Positions 50,820 through 64,000 of a DNA stretch of 64,000 nt are shown in pieces. Made by a program: the position numbers and the translations under genes. Origin of the DNA: Oopsacas minuta. Taxonomy: Eukaryota; Porifera; Hexactinellida; Lyssacinosida; Leucopsacidae. Position 1 is the stretch's first letter. Each line of letters opens with the position of its first letter. The notes beneath the pieces were generated by a model that was not told the DNA's origin, ran no database searches, and was given only the letters and a program-made list of their open reading frames with translations. The stretch lies in assembly GCA_024704765.1 (NCBI GenBank), contig JAKMXF010000066.1, positions 565,854 to 629,853 of the forward strand, given 5' to 3'.

Positions 50820-50974
50820 TTCTCTGTGTAATATAATATGGATTGTGACTCTAAGTGGCTTATTACATTTATTAATAATATGGTAATGTTATAATCTATT
50901 ACGACGGCCTTGTTTTGCAAAATGAAAGTGATACGGCATCTTTGTGCAGCAGTTTATATTCTAAAATTAGTTTA

Positions 50975-52532
50975 ATGGAGCAGTTGTTAGAGACAAGAGA
51001 GAGTTTAGTGAATTCTTGGAATTATCTTCTTATTGAGAGTATAAGCTTAGATTCATGGGGACAAGTGATAGAAGCTAGTCATGGTTATAAAATGTATGTG
51101 TATACGCACAGCAAACTATTAGTAGAGGGTTATTTACATTAAATTGTTTACAGGTTATCTCGTAGTATAAGTGAGGCTATTAGCTATTCAGGACAGTTCT
51201 CTTACAAGGAGAAAGTTTGTTTCTCATTTGTTACTTGATTTGTTTCTTTATCTATTTTTGATGACTTAATACTTTAGAAAGAACTGGATCATGCCAGAGA
51301 AATAATCCAAGAGAGATCAAGGATACTAGAAGCAAGTGTTTTACAAATTGTTGTTATTGTTTTGTTTAATAAATTCATATTTTAGTGTACAGATTTGACT
51401 CAGAATTCTTCAGAAAATATAGGCGGGATCAGATCAATAATTCCTGGTATGTAATTCGTCCCGTTTCAGACCGTACGCGGTTACTCAGTTAAATATTTAA
51501 ATGATCTCCTTCTAGTTTTGGAACAATTAAAAAGTGAACCAGTAGATGTTTCTAATGAGACAGATGTAACAGAACAATTAGAAAACACAAAATTAATCAA
51601 AGACACATTGTAAGGCATTAATAGCATTGCTTAGTGATTAAATACGATAATTTACAAGTAATGTAAATTATTTATTTATTTCCACTTCTGTTAGAGAACC
51701 TCCTAAGACAGAGTTATTACTGAATGAAGATAATACTGATGTCTTACAGCAGATATCCTATAACAGTCAGTTAATTATTCCAATAACTTGACCTAATCTG
51801 TATATTACCTATTTACGTATTGTTTATTCAATTATTAATATTATAGAAGAAGGCCTCAGTAACTTGCTACCAGAACCCATACATGAACAAGGAATGTCTT
51901 ACTTCAGTGTTAGAATTGAGAAAATTGGTCTTAAGAATGCACAATCATTAGTAGACCCTTCTATAACTATCTTGGTTAAAAGTAATAAATGAATGCTTGA
52001 ATTTATACAATCAATAAGTAATATGGAAATCTCAATTTAGACAAGAAGGGGGATGACTTAAGTCCCTCACAGAGCACTCCGATCACTCATAAAACAGATA
52101 TTTGTTATATTTGGTTTAATCAGACAGTTTACATACAAAATAGCTTACAGTCTCTTGATAAAGGTACACAGCACGTTTCTCTAGTATTTATCTTTAATAT
52201 TATAGATTTATACATTTGTAGAAGATAGAATTTATTTTATTTTGCAACATTTTAAGCAGAAAGAAAACAAAATTAGTACAAGAGGTTTCTCAATCCTGGA
52301 ACTTGATGAGATAGAAGAAGGAATAATTGCTCTGGAAATGTGAGTAAGACAAATACAATTGTATATGATAACTGTCAAAAAAATCTAAAATACGATCTGT
52401 GCCGACAGCACATTCTTCTTAATTTCATTTTATAGCTACAAAAAGCCTGTTCAATTCAAGAAGAAAAAGCTGTCCCTACTCTCAGTAAAACCTCTCTACC
52501 TACATCTAACCCTCCACATTACACATAACTAA
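50975..52532 (+). CDS. AIDA: Axin interactor, dorsalization-associated protein
   Basis: Ten short exons: 50975-51093, 51154-51214, 51278-51337, 51386-51446, 51516-51609, 51695-51765, 51847-51981, 52041-52163, 52222-52339, 52436-52532. All GT-AG junctions keep phase, giving 312 residues (human 306). The end of exon 3 and the start of exon 9 are the least certain. The N-terminal helical domain has DSWGQVIEASHGYKM (human DFDSWGQLVEAIDEYQ). The C-terminal C2 domain begins MSYFSVRIEKIGLKNAQSLV and ends YKKPVQFKKKKLSLLSVKPL then YLHLTL, closely matching the AIDA C2. AIDA binds Axin and blocks Axin-JNK signalling in vertebrates; its membrane-binding C2 and lipid role are known there. No single exon exceeds 135 bases. 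Confidence 0.9.
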
Positions 52533-53947
52533 TGAATCATATGAAACTATTTTAAATCTATTAATATATTAATTCTCTAATTAATGTTACACTAATTGAA
52601 TATTATCAAATGACAAGGAAACTTGTTTAGCCCGAATTCATTATTTTAATTCTATTGTTTTTCTACCACAAATTACATAGTTTATTTCTATAGTTATTAT
52701 CCATGAACTGCTGTTTTGAATCTGAATAGAAGCTTTATTATCGAATCAATGAATTTATAATTATTCTATCAAGCTCAGTGAATGAACTGACCAGATTATC
52801 ATATACGTATATGACCATATTTACATAATGCTCAGATAATATCTGTGTGGCTTTATTTGGTAGAGATTCTTATGTATTTATCCTAAGAGTAAGCCTTTAG
52901 ATCCATAAAATGCAATTTTAGGGTATTATTTGGGGGAAAGGCACAAAAATAGAGTTCATTTTAACGAAGCTAGATATTCTAATCGCGTCATTAGCGAGGA
53001 AAGCGCATTAATTTACGCTCTTCGGGGAATCACTGCGTTAGCAATTTTAACCATAACGACGCTATATCTACCTTGACTACTGAATAACCCGAGCAGATAT
53101 TTAAATCTGACCTTTAATAAGCAATAATTATACAAAATATCACGACAGATTGCTTACATACAGCCCACTAACTACACCTGCTGTATAACTTAATATATTA
53201 TTCTAATTTATTGGAATATATTTTATCTACTCACATGTTGTATGTACTTTATACTGTTTACAGGGGCACCTATTGATGGTTGCTGTTTGTAATTACTTGT
53301 ACTGATTTGCCTGGCACATACATCTCAAATTCGGATACTAAGGTCAGTCGTATTTGTATAAATCAGACCATTTGAATGCTAGATTATTCCAACTTAATAA
53401 TTAGAGAAATATATCTGAATATAAGGACGATATGATTATCGTTCATTTTGGAATTTATATTTACTTAACAAGGGCTTCTTGATACAGTGTAACCTCCACA
53501 AACGGGAAACTCCTGGAAATGGAGTGAAAATAGAGGGGAGTATTTTTCGGCGTCCCTGGCACCCCTTGGGGAGGTTACACTGTATACCAAAAAAAGTGTG
53601 AGAATCGCGCATATTTCGACAGGACATGATCCTTAAAAACTGTCTTGAAACCTGGAAATTAGCGTGCAATTGTTAACCTTTTATCAATCAATCTCATATA
53701 GTGAGACCATGTCCATACATTACGTAATATTTGTTAGGCTGTATGTCTATTTATTTGTCCTCTATAATACATACTGAGCTGTACTTGTCGTAGCCACTAA
53801 CAGTGAACCTATTCCATATAAATATGCACTGAATACAATTCAATAGAATTCATAAGATTTCGGGAAATTTTACGCTGCTGCTGTATCTCTCCTATTTAAA
53901 TCTTAATTATTTATATATTACATTATAACTAAGATATATTAGCTGTA
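52533..53947. other. Intergenic with one MITE
   Basis: About 1.4 kb of AT-rich DNA between AIDA and PP1. Besides the MITE at 53481-53586 I see no gene. The minus-strand frame 53436-53669 runs through the MITE and is not a gene. Confidence 0.55.
53481..53586. mobile_element. MITE family B copy, nearly complete
   Basis: 106 bases with inverted ends ACAGTGTAACCTCCACAAAC and GGGGAGGTTACACTGTA, and the internal motif GGCGTCCCTGGCACCCC. The best-preserved copy in the window. Confidence 0.85.
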
Positions 53948-55497
<1,550 letters not shown>

Positions 55498-55862
55498 CCT
55501 GGAGTGTATCTGATATGTAGTATCTGTTTTATTATATATATATCGTGACAAACTCAACCTTTTGCGAAAGGAGCCTATAGAATTGTGTATTCAATCTCCA
55601 AACAGCTGATTTTTAGTTTGTACTATTTTAATATTAGTTAAGGACTTAATTATCTTCATACATCACATATACGTACATACTCTGTGTTTGGATTTCTGTG
55701 TTAGCCTTGTATAGTTAGTTTTTCTACACACAATTGTTATAGCTATTATTTATTGGATTTTCGTATAGGGTAGTGGTCCACGGAGGACAGCAGGGGGTCC
55801 ACAGTAAGCGTAAAAATTGGTATAGGGGTGCACTGGTGATAATGTTAGGAATATCTACTAAA

Positions 55863-55937
55863 TACAGTCAACCCTCTTTATAGTGAACACCCTCGGGACC
55901 GAATATTTGGTTCACTATTTGGAGGTTTCATTGTATG
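55863..55937. mobile_element. Third MITE type (single copy here)
   Basis: 75 bases with inverted ends ACAGTCAACCCTCTTTATAG TGAAC and GGTTCACTATTTGGAGGTTTCATTGTA. The tips resemble families A and B but the interior (CACCCTCGGGACCGAATATTT) is different. Confidence 0.65.
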
Positions 55938-56235
55938 CTAATTAATATGATGTAAGCGTTAATATGTCTATTAATAAAGTTTGTAAGTATTTTTAGTGTA
56001 TTTAATATCTTTCTATTTATATATTATTGCGTATTATTGAATTCCTTGCTCAACCCTTCGCATATAAATGGCTTAAACTTATTCAAATGTCTGCACGACA
56101 ACGCGAATCTGCCATAGTTATTTGATTAATACTTTGTGAAACAGCAGAATGCTACTTGTTATGCTGACATTATTCATTGGTATAAATATTATCAGAGTAA
56201 TTATCAATATAGTATATAGTTTGTATTTGAATACA

Positions 56236-58196
56236 ATGGCAGAAGGGGATTCTAATAACACTAACGGATCAGTAGATAGAGAAATCACTGAAGGTAATGT
56301 ACAGAATGTAACTCCATGGACAGCTACGACCGGATCAGAAGCTACATTTGATTACCAAAGACTTATAAAACAGTTTGGTACTACACCAGTTGATGAGGAG
56401 CTTATAAAGAAGTATGAGAGAATAACTGGAAAGAAAGCACATCATCTTATACGTAGAAATGTGTTCTTTTCTCATAGGTAATATCCAGCTGAATTTATCA
56501 GTTACTTAATAGTTTGCTGGTATAGTTGTATTCCCAGTTTCTGCCAAAAAATTCCCCGTTTTTGGGGGTTTCCATGTATTTTTGTTTTATTGTATATTTA
56601 TTAGATCCCTTGATGATATTTTGGATCTATACGAGAAGAAACAACCATTCTATCTGTATACAGGGAGAGGACCTTCTTCAGAGAGTATGCATCTAGGTCA
56701 TCTCATTCCTTTCATGTTTACCAAGTAAATAATCGTTTGTATTATACAGTCTACTCCGTTATATAGAAATACCCGCTATATCAAATTAATTATCGCGGTC
56801 CCTTGAGCTTCAATATAACGGGAATTGATATGACTGTATTTCTGAATTGATATTCTAAATAATCCAATTCATTAGACATCTACAAGACATATTCGATGTT
56901 CCTCTGGTAATACAGCTAACTGATGACGAGAAGTTTCTATGGAGAGATCTAACACTAGAGGAAGCTCACCACATGGCTATAGAGAATGCTAAAGAGATCA
57001 TTTCCATAGGTTTTGATATTAATAAAACATTCATATTCACAGATCTTAACTACATAGCTCAATCAAGAGAATTCCTATCTAATGTACTCAAAATACAAAA
57101 GTGTGTTAATCTTAATCAGGCTAAGAAAGTGTTTGGATTTGAGGACACAGATAATATTGGTAAGATACAGTAGAGGTTCATTTAATGAGATTAGGAATTC
57201 GTCAGTAGCTACATGTTTGAATGAATAACTGATCTATTGTTTGTAGGTAAAGTAGGCTATCCAGCTGTCCAAGCTGCTACAGCTTTCTCTAACTCATTTC
57301 CCTTCATATTCGGAGGAAGACCTGATATTTCATGTCTCATTCCTTGTGCTATCGATCAGGTAAGTACTGTAGAAGCCGGTTATAAGAACTTGTATTGCTA
57401 CTGCCAATGAGTGTATAATTACATTAAAGAACTTAATACAATTCCTATAGAGACATTAGTTGTATTGTATTCTAATAGGATCCATTCTTTCGTGTAACCA
57501 GAGATGTAGCACCAAGACTTGGCTACCAAAAGCCCTCTACCTTCTACTCCTCATTCTTCCCAGGACTAGAAGGTCCGGGTAGTAAGATGAGTGCTAGTAT
57601 ACCGACATCTTCCATATTTCTATCTGATTCTCCTAAAACTATAAAAGATAAGGTCAGTCAAATATACATATAATACAAATATCCATTCGTATATCTTATT
57701 GTTGTTGTTGTTGATAGATAAACAAGCACGCATTTTCAGGAGGTAAAGACACAATAGAAGAACACAGAAAGCTAGGAGGAGATACTACAGTAGATATATC
57801 TTATCAATATTTGACATTCTTCCTTGAAGATGATGAAGCTTTAGCTAAAATTAAGAAGGTTAGACTTGTTACTGGATAGTGTATAGTGTAACCTCCACAG
57901 ACGGAGCCTGTTGGAATATACAATTTGTTAGTTTATCCTAACTTATCAGAAATTCTGTCGGTTAATCGCCTGAACCAAACTTTAGACAACTATTTTACAT
58001 GGAAATTTCTTGTTAATAGGATTATGAAAGTGGTGAACTACTCACTGGTTATTTGAAGAAAGAGCTGATCTCTATTCTACAAAAGATTATTAAAGATATT
58101 CAAGATAGAAAAGCTACTATCACAGATGAAGTGGTCCAAGAATTCATGAAGCCAAGGCCTCTGAATTTTAAATTCATGTCAACAAACATAAAGTAG
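56236..58196 (+). CDS. WARS1: Cytoplasmic tryptophanyl-tRNA synthetase
   Basis: Seven exons: 56236-56477, 56605-56724, 56876-57159, 57247-57359, 57479-57652, 57718-57858, 58020-58196; 416 residues. The ATG at 56236 ([11 protein letters not shown]) is chosen over an upstream in-frame ATG at 56149 because the intervening residues are hydrophobic and unlike the family. The class I signatures are [10 protein letters not shown] (HIGH-type) and SKMSAS (KMSKS-type). [20 protein letters not shown] and [16 protein letters not shown] match eukaryotic WARS1. It charges tRNA-Trp in the cytosol. The protein is shorter than human (471) and has no N-terminal WHEP domain. Intron 2 contains a MITE, intron 6 a fragment of MITE B. 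Confidence 0.95.
56747..56836. mobile_element. MITE family A copy in WARS1 intron 2
   Basis: Inverted ends ACAGTCTACTCCGTTATAT and ATATAACGGGAATTGATATG ACTGTA, with TAATTATCGCGGTCCCTTGA in the core. Confidence 0.8.
57884..57916. mobile_element. Fragment of MITE family B in WARS1 intron 6
   Basis: Only the left end remains: TAGTGTAACCTCCACAGACGG followed by AGCCTGTTGGA. Confidence 0.6.
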
Positions 58197-58338
58197 TCAA
58201 TTATGTATATTTGTTAGATCAGTATTGCTGTAGTATTATTGCATACAATCAATGTGTTAGCAAACAAGAATTATCATTCACTGTTCATTTATAGCGGATA
58301 ATGGGACTCGTATTCTCGCTAAAAGCTTTACATACTAC

Positions 58339-58479
58339 AGTGTAACCTCCACGAATGGGGCTTGTGAAAGCAGAGTGAAAAATAAAGACAAATTCCTTTC
58401 TCTTACAAATGACCCTCCACAAAACAGGCTAGCATTTTCGGCGTCTTTGGCAACCCGTTTGTGGAGGTCACACTGTATT
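58339..58479. mobile_element. MITE family B copy between WARS1 and HACD3
   Basis: Inverted ends ACAGTGTAACCTCCACGAAT and CCGTTTGTGGAGGTCACACTGTA, with GTGAAAGCAGAGTGAAAAAT and GGCGTCTTTGGCAACCC inside. Confidence 0.85.
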
Positions 58480-58545
58480 TGATGAATAAATATTCCAGAA
58501 TTTAATGACTCTGGTTTCTAAATTAACTGTAGCTACACACATACT

Positions 58546-59846
58546 ATGACAGAAGTACTATTTCCAAGTGTGAAATGGTGTCAAAAGCTCCATTTCATTG
58601 CTCTTAGTGTCTATGTGAGTGAGTTTATCCCTGACAACATCAATATAACTAAATTATATATACAATTCTCTGGTACTGGTATTGGTGCTGCTGGGAGGAA
58701 CAAGTATGCATTCGAGATACACTTCTTCAAAGATATAGAGACAGAAAGTTAGTTAATTACAGTACCTCTCGTTATAACGAACATGGTTATATCAAAGTAA
58801 TTATCACGGTCCTTGAGCTTCGTTATAATGGGAGTCGACTGTAGATCAAGATTGTTGGTCTATAATTATGCTTGCAATTCTTGTATTTTCTAGGAATGCG
58901 TATGTTTACTTACGAGAATTACATCGAGTTTAGAATTCCCAAAGCTGAGGTAGAATCTTGGCCTCGACTGACACTAAAACCTGAGAAGCTCCACTGGCTA
59001 CAGACGGACTGGAGCAGAGCTACATTTGAAGATTCAGATCCTGAAAACGATCCTGAGAATTCTGAAGCTTCCATGCGTGATGAGCAAGACGATCAATTAA
59101 AGAAATTAATGAGTGATTTGTATAAAGATAAAGAGAATGAGATTGATGAAATGAAAGAGAATTTGGAACAGAACACAACCAAGACATACCTGATATGCTT
59201 CAACTCATTACTATGGTGTATGTTCTCGTATATTTTCGTTGTAACACTACGTATGTTATTTGTATACCAATCTGAAGCAGGACTACATTTATACTCATCA
59301 GTCATTAGCACGCTAATGATAGCAGAAGGTATTCAATTCATGGAGATTATACATGTATTGCTCGGCTGGTCTAAAGGAGATCTCACGAGTACTGTGTTTC
59401 AAAATGTTGGCAGATGGATAATACTGTTTATTGTAGTAATACCACATGAATCTGCTCATTCACTGCCTGCATTCACAATGGTTTGCTTTTGCTGGTCGGC
59501 TATTGAAGTAATACGATTTCCGTATTACATTCTACAGCTATTGAATCTTGATGTTGAAATGATGACATGGTTAAGATACACTGCATGGATACCATTATAC
59601 CCCACGGGAATGCTAAGTGAGATGTTAACTATACTGTTTACTTTACCTGAGATACATAAGGAAGGAAAGTTCGATCTTCCTCTCCCGAATAACTTCAATA
59701 TAAGCTTTAACATGAGTCTAGCTCTCCAATACTATGCGATAATTGTTACTTTAATATTCGGACCATATATGCTATATCATATGTACAAGCAAAGTTACAA
59801 GAAGTTAGGGTTGAATAAGAAGAAAGGCAAAGAGAAAGAAAATTAG
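58546..59846 (+). CDS. HACD3: Very-long-chain 3-hydroxyacyl-CoA dehydratase 3 (CS domain fused)
   Basis: Exons 58546-58747 and 58894-59846, in phase, 384 residues (human 362). The N-terminal CS/p23-like domain starts MTEVLFPSVKWCQKLHFIAL and runs to about residue 105 (WPRLTLKPEKLHWLQTDWSR). An acidic, Lys-rich coiled segment (~130-155, KLMSDLYKDKENEIDEMKEN) follows, then six hydrophobic spans of the PTPLA/HACD fold. The active-site region appears as CWSAIEVIRFPYYIL (catalytic Tyr and Glu: Y in FPYY, E in AIEVIR), plus WLRYTAWIPLYPTGMLSEM. The enzyme dehydrates 3-hydroxyacyl-CoA in ER fatty-acid elongation. The C-terminus KKGKEKEN could serve as a lysine-based ER retrieval signal. The intron holds a MITE. 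Confidence 0.94.
58760..58844. mobile_element. MITE family A copy in the HACD3 intron
   Basis: Inverted ends ACAGTACCTCTCGTTATAAC and TTATAATGGGAGTCGACTGTA, with AATTATCACGGTCCTTGAGC. Confidence 0.78.
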
Positions 59847-59980
59847 ATATGAGAAAACTAGCAGTAATTATATTGCATTATCAGTATATTTGTTATAGGA
59901 AATGCTTTGTATTTTAGGGTAGAGCTTTTATTTAAAGTATTTGAGGTATATTGATTAGTAATTTATTTATTCATAGTTAT

Positions 59981-61207
59981 ATGGCCGGTAAGTCTGGACA
60001 CATAGGGTTCGAGCCGTTACCCTTACCTTACCCCTCTACTCCCGCGCCCCCCTACTCGTCGGTACAGAACACCTACTGGGATCTTTGTGGGGGCTACACA
60101 GTGATCCTAGAGGACAGCTGGAGGTTCTTTTGTGATCAGATGTATCAAGATTGGACATTTAAGAAACAAGAAAAGTTCCTTAAAATTGAGAATAGACAAT
60201 CAGATAAATATAGAGTTAAAGGTAATTAAATGACCCGCTATATGCTTATTAGTTATTTAACCATGGATGCTGGATTTAGTTTACCTGCTTGAGTGTTGTT
60301 CTAGATCATTTTGAGGCACTCCGGCTACTCCTCGCTTGATTAGAGAGGAATTTGTATATAGCATAAAATGAACGATATCCACCATCCATGGTTCAACAGC
60401 GATTAATTAATATTGAAGGGAAATTAATATAAATTCCTTCTACAGGATTACGTATGAGTGGAGAATTCGTGTCTAAGAACCCGACGGGATTTGGTTACGG
60501 CAGTACAATGGAGAATCTTAAGCATCAACTATTTGGCATAGAGTCATTTAAAGAAATGCCGTCTATCGATCCTAAGAGTGTTAAGTTAATAGAGCAACCA
60601 GGGATCAATACTAATGTACTGACGTATACAGAGAAGTACAGCTGGCCTATGAGCAGTAGAGAATACCTTACAGTAGAGCAAATTAAGGTTAATTGGAATT
60701 TAGTGTAGAGCTATATCCTCGAATAGTAGCACCATTTAATGATCGCCTCCCTCACTGAGGGGTGCAGCCAAATACCAACGGGGTATCTATGGAAACAGGG
60801 ACTTAACTTTTAATGTCACAGAAGCATATTAGGGGAGTTGGTGAATAGATTCATGCATATGATGATATGATTCATGGTATGTAGTATGTGAGTATATATT
60901 ACCGGCTACTATTCAAGGCAATAAGTTTATTAATGAATTTATATATTTCTAGAAAGATCCCATCACTGGTAACTTCATGATTATTGGAGCTCCTGTAACA
61001 GTAGCTAGCGTACCAGTTAAAGAAAAACCTATTAGAGCATTTCAAGAATATCTCTTTATTCTAGAAAATTCTAAACTGAATCCCAATAATGTGTTTGGGA
61101 CCTTCTATGTCTTCTTTGATATTTGTGGAGATATTTCTCCAGCTGATCAAGATTCTGGTATTGGGGAAATTGTCAAAATGTTCTTGGAACTCCCCAAATA
61201 CATATAG
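59981..61207 (+). CDS. START-domain lipid-transfer protein (PCTP/StARD-like)
   Basis: Exons 59981-60221, 60446-60687 and 60953-61207, in phase, 245 residues. The START fold is suggested by WDLCGGYTVILEDSW..., by TNVLTYTEKYSWPMSSREYL, which corresponds to the W/F-P-L/M-S-x-R-D-Y block of PCTP and StARD proteins, and by the C-terminal half (FGTFYVFFDICGDISP...FLELPKYI). START domains carry one lipid in a hydrophobic cavity between membranes. There is no targeting signal or extra domain. I cannot choose among PCTP, StARD7 and StARD10. It is convergent with MEMO1 (139 bases between stops). Confidence 0.7.
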
Positions 61208-61345
61208 ATGATATTGTGTGAACATTTTGCAACGAAACAAACTATATATTTGTGTGTTCCCCCACCCTCATTGGAGTATATAATCTCGAAATATATTTAA
61301 TGAGTCAATATATACGTATATCGCTATAGCAACCAATTGTAAGAG

Positions 61346-61901
61346 TTAGAATGTTAGAACTCCAGCAGCATAGCTAACAGAACTATCTGACAGGTCTTTA
61401 ACTTGAGAAGACTGTGAGTAATGTAGAAATTTTAGTTTGCTGTTAGGAAGTATTCTTCTCGCACGAATACACTCAAAAGTCTAAAAATATAATAAATAAT
61501 AAATACAGTGCAACACCCACAAAAGAGGTAGCATTTTCGGCGTCCCTAGCACCTCTTTTGTGGAGGTTACGCTCTAATATATTATATGGACTACTGACAG
61601 GCTATTGTATTGTACTTACGTGTAACAATAGTGTAATTGGATTTCTACCACAAATAGTATTCCCGTATTGACTGAGATATTCAATGAAAGATTCAGCATT
61701 CAAACTCTCTATTATATCCATTCCCTATATTTATAATTATATAAGAATATTATAGATAATGTATTCAGTGTGTTTACCATCTTGTCAAGAGATTCTATTG
61801 ACTGATAAATATCTCCACATTTCTTATCATAGTAAGTAAAGCGAAATCTAGAACCTAGAAATCTGTATTATTATACCACAATTGTTATCTGACTGTCTTG
61901 C

Positions 61902-61968
<67 letters not shown>

Positions 61969-63079
61969 TTGTTTATTTGTTTGTTTGCTTATTTGTTTAT
62001 TTGTTTGTTTGTGGTTGGTTGTGGTTCAACAATGAATTACCCCAGTGACAGAAATCTGAAGATATCACAAACAAGTTATCAGGATTCTCTAAATAAGGAG
62101 ATAAGATCTTCCCATACTGTATACCCTTATCACCCTTCAGTTCTCCAACCATAATAGGAACTAATGTAAAGCTAGACTTCTTGCTATAGAATAATATATT
62201 ATAATTAATACGAAGGAGACATTTCTTAGAACAGTCAACTCCCGTGATATCTGTACAATATAATACTTCTATATAAACGGGTAATTGGATATAAAGTGAG
62301 TTAGCTGTATAATACCTTTCCATAACTTTAGCTATGAATGATAACTGCATTTCTATACTGTGTTCTTCCTCATCAACAGATAAATCTAATCTCTTAAATT
62401 CTCCAGTCTTAATTAATACATCAATTACTGAAGGAATATAAATGTCAATGCAAAGTTATAACTTAATTATGAATTAGTACCTTCTGTATCTATTTTTAGA
62501 TCGTATAAAGGTGTTTGGTATACTTCAGCAGGAGTAATCCCACAACCTGTAAGATACACGTGGTGAGATGGTCCTAGTATAAACACTCTCTTCCTATACA
62601 CAAACAAAATATATGGAATTGAAACTAAATAACAAAATGCACTTGTGTGAACTCAATAATTATACTCACACAGATTCTGGGATTATTTGTTTGAATGCGA
62701 ATGCTGCTGTAGCTCCACAGAAACGGTAGCCAGCATGACTTTATAGAGTTAAGGAAACAAACATAGAACAGCACATATACACAGTTTATCTTATGAATGA
62801 CATAATAAATCGGAGCAGAAATTACTTTCAAATAATTAAAAAACAGTCAACTCCTGTTAAATCAAAATACCCGCTTATTTCTAAGTAATTATTGCGGTTC
62901 CTATACTGTGAGTTGATAGGAGGATACGGTGATATAATAGCTCTAGCAGGAGACAGAGTTAATTCTGCTTGATTCAACCATTGAGTCAGCTCGTTATCAA
63001 GACTACGAGCATCTGATTGATACCAGCTCCCTGCATGTGTAGCTCTTCTACAGATTAGCTTACCTTCTCTACTTGCCAT
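61346..63079 (-). CDS. MEMO1: MEMO1 (mediator of ErbB2-driven cell motility) homologue
   Basis: Eight minus-strand exons: 63079-62928, 62738-62670, 62593-62481, 62427-62316, 62183-62041, 61854-61778, 61724-61620, 61480-61346; 301 residues (human 297). Family blocks: [76 protein letters not shown], then [20 protein letters not shown] and [14 protein letters not shown] at the C-terminus. The three metal-site residues expected in the family (His in PHAGY, His in EEHSIEM, Cys in DFCHWG) are present. MEMO1 is a cytosolic iron/copper-binding protein linked to receptor signalling and the cytoskeleton in animals. Introns 1 and 4 carry family A MITEs and intron 5 a (TCTG)n tract. Confidence 0.93.
61505..61575. 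mobile_element. MITE family B copy in the last MEMO1 intron
   Basis: 71 bases: ACAGTGCAACACCCACAAAA to TCTTTTGTGGAGGTTACGCT, with AGCATTTTCGGCGTCCCTAG inside. The shortest copy. Confidence 0.8.
61896..62012. repeat. (TCTG)n microsatellite grading into (TTTG/TTTA)n
   Basis: About 16 perfect CTGT units followed by degenerate TTTG/TTTA units, inside MEMO1 intron 5. It creates a spurious Cys/Leu/Ser/Val frame. Confidence 0.95.
62232..62309. mobile_element. Degenerate MITE family A copy in MEMO1 intron 4
   Basis: Left end ACAGTCAACTCCCGTGATATC; the right end GATATAAAGTGAGTTAGCTG TA is altered. Confidence 0.65.
62845..62915. mobile_element. MITE family A copy in MEMO1 intron 1
   Basis: Left end ACAGTCAACTCCTGTTAAATC with ATACCCGCTTATTTCTAAGT AATTATTGCGGTTCC; right end reduced to GTGAGTTGATAG. 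Confidence 0.7.
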
Positions 63080-63366
63080 TAAGCTACAGTATTATTATAC
63101 AGCGGATGTTGGTTATAAGAATATGTATTGCTACTCCCAGGGGCGACAACGGTCCATTCTCAATCAATAATATATAAATAATCATTTAGTGATTAATTAC
63201 AAACATTTCTAATCACACTATAATACAAATAACAACAATCATAAGCCAGTCAGAATTAAAGACAAGAATTTGTATATACAAATATACAATCAGTAAAATA
63301 ATACGTATCTCCTGACAGAGATCAAACTCTTGAGTGGGACAGGTATAGTAGAAATGAAAAGTCTAT

Positions 63367-64000
<634 letters not shown>

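Noticed and set aside
53436-53669. 77-codon minus-strand ORF
   Set aside because: Its middle is the MITE B copy at 53481-53586; residues such as GCQGRRKILPS are the translated element.
61882-62154. Ser/Cys/Leu/Val-rich plus-strand ORF
   Set aside because: Artefact of the (TCTG)n repeat and antisense to MEMO1 exon 5.

Overview
This is nuclear DNA of an animal. It is AT-rich, uses the standard genetic code, and its genes either have short GT-AG introns (about 50-320 bases) or none. Several genes belong to families typical of animals (AIDA, HACD3, metaxin 2, PGAP1, an LRRK-type kinase). Short introns, close gene spacing and many small inverted-repeat elements would fit a sponge or another early-branching animal, but the sequence alone does not fix the species.

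Layout. 1-9.5 kb: a small membrane protein with SH2-type tyrosine motifs (-), the mitochondrial aspartate/glutamate carrier (+), a WSCD-like sulfotransferase (-) and TFIIIC subunit GTF3C3 (+). 9.6-23 kb: a lineage-specific family of four genes (two in tandem, one inverted, one distant) encoding a helical N-terminus plus a PH-like domain, interspersed with RIIAD1, TADA2B, the PAPS transporter SLC35B2 and a Rab-like GTPase. 23-30.4 kb: a second Rab-like GTPase and a tandem array of four genes that fuse an N-terminal ADF-H (cofilin/coactosin/drebrin-like, actin-binding type) domain to a C-terminal Rab GTPase. I know of no such fusion, and it is the strongest candidate here for an undescribed system. 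30.7-33.6 kb: two head-to-head sugar-transporter-like MFS genes. 34.3-36.7 kb: UQCRC2, then a PRXL2/SelU-family gene whose first redox Cys is an in-frame TGA (selenocysteine), with a SECIS-like hairpin in the 3' UTR. 37.7-46.2 kb: an intronless 2845-residue LRRK-type kinase. 46.6-64 kb: a dense block of conserved genes: MTX2, a small membrane protein, PGAP1, AIDA, PP1 catalytic subunit, WARS1, HACD3, a START-domain protein, MEMO1 and a partial ArfGAP gene running off the right edge.

Links between genes. SLC35B2 imports PAPS into the Golgi, the donor for sulfotransferases such as the WSCD-like enzyme, but the two are about 12 kb apart and nothing shows co-regulation. Several pairs are divergent over 150-260 bases (sulfotransferase/GTF3C3, TADA2B/SLC35B2, PGAP1/AIDA, the two MFS genes) and could share promoters. 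Two MITE-like families with inverted ends (CAGTCAACTC and CAGTGTAACCTCCAC) recur from 5 kb to 63 kb, many within introns. The paralogue arrays show mosaic identity that suggests gene conversion. All exon structures were read by eye from splice signals and reading frame. Translation identities rest on recognised motifs, not on searches.
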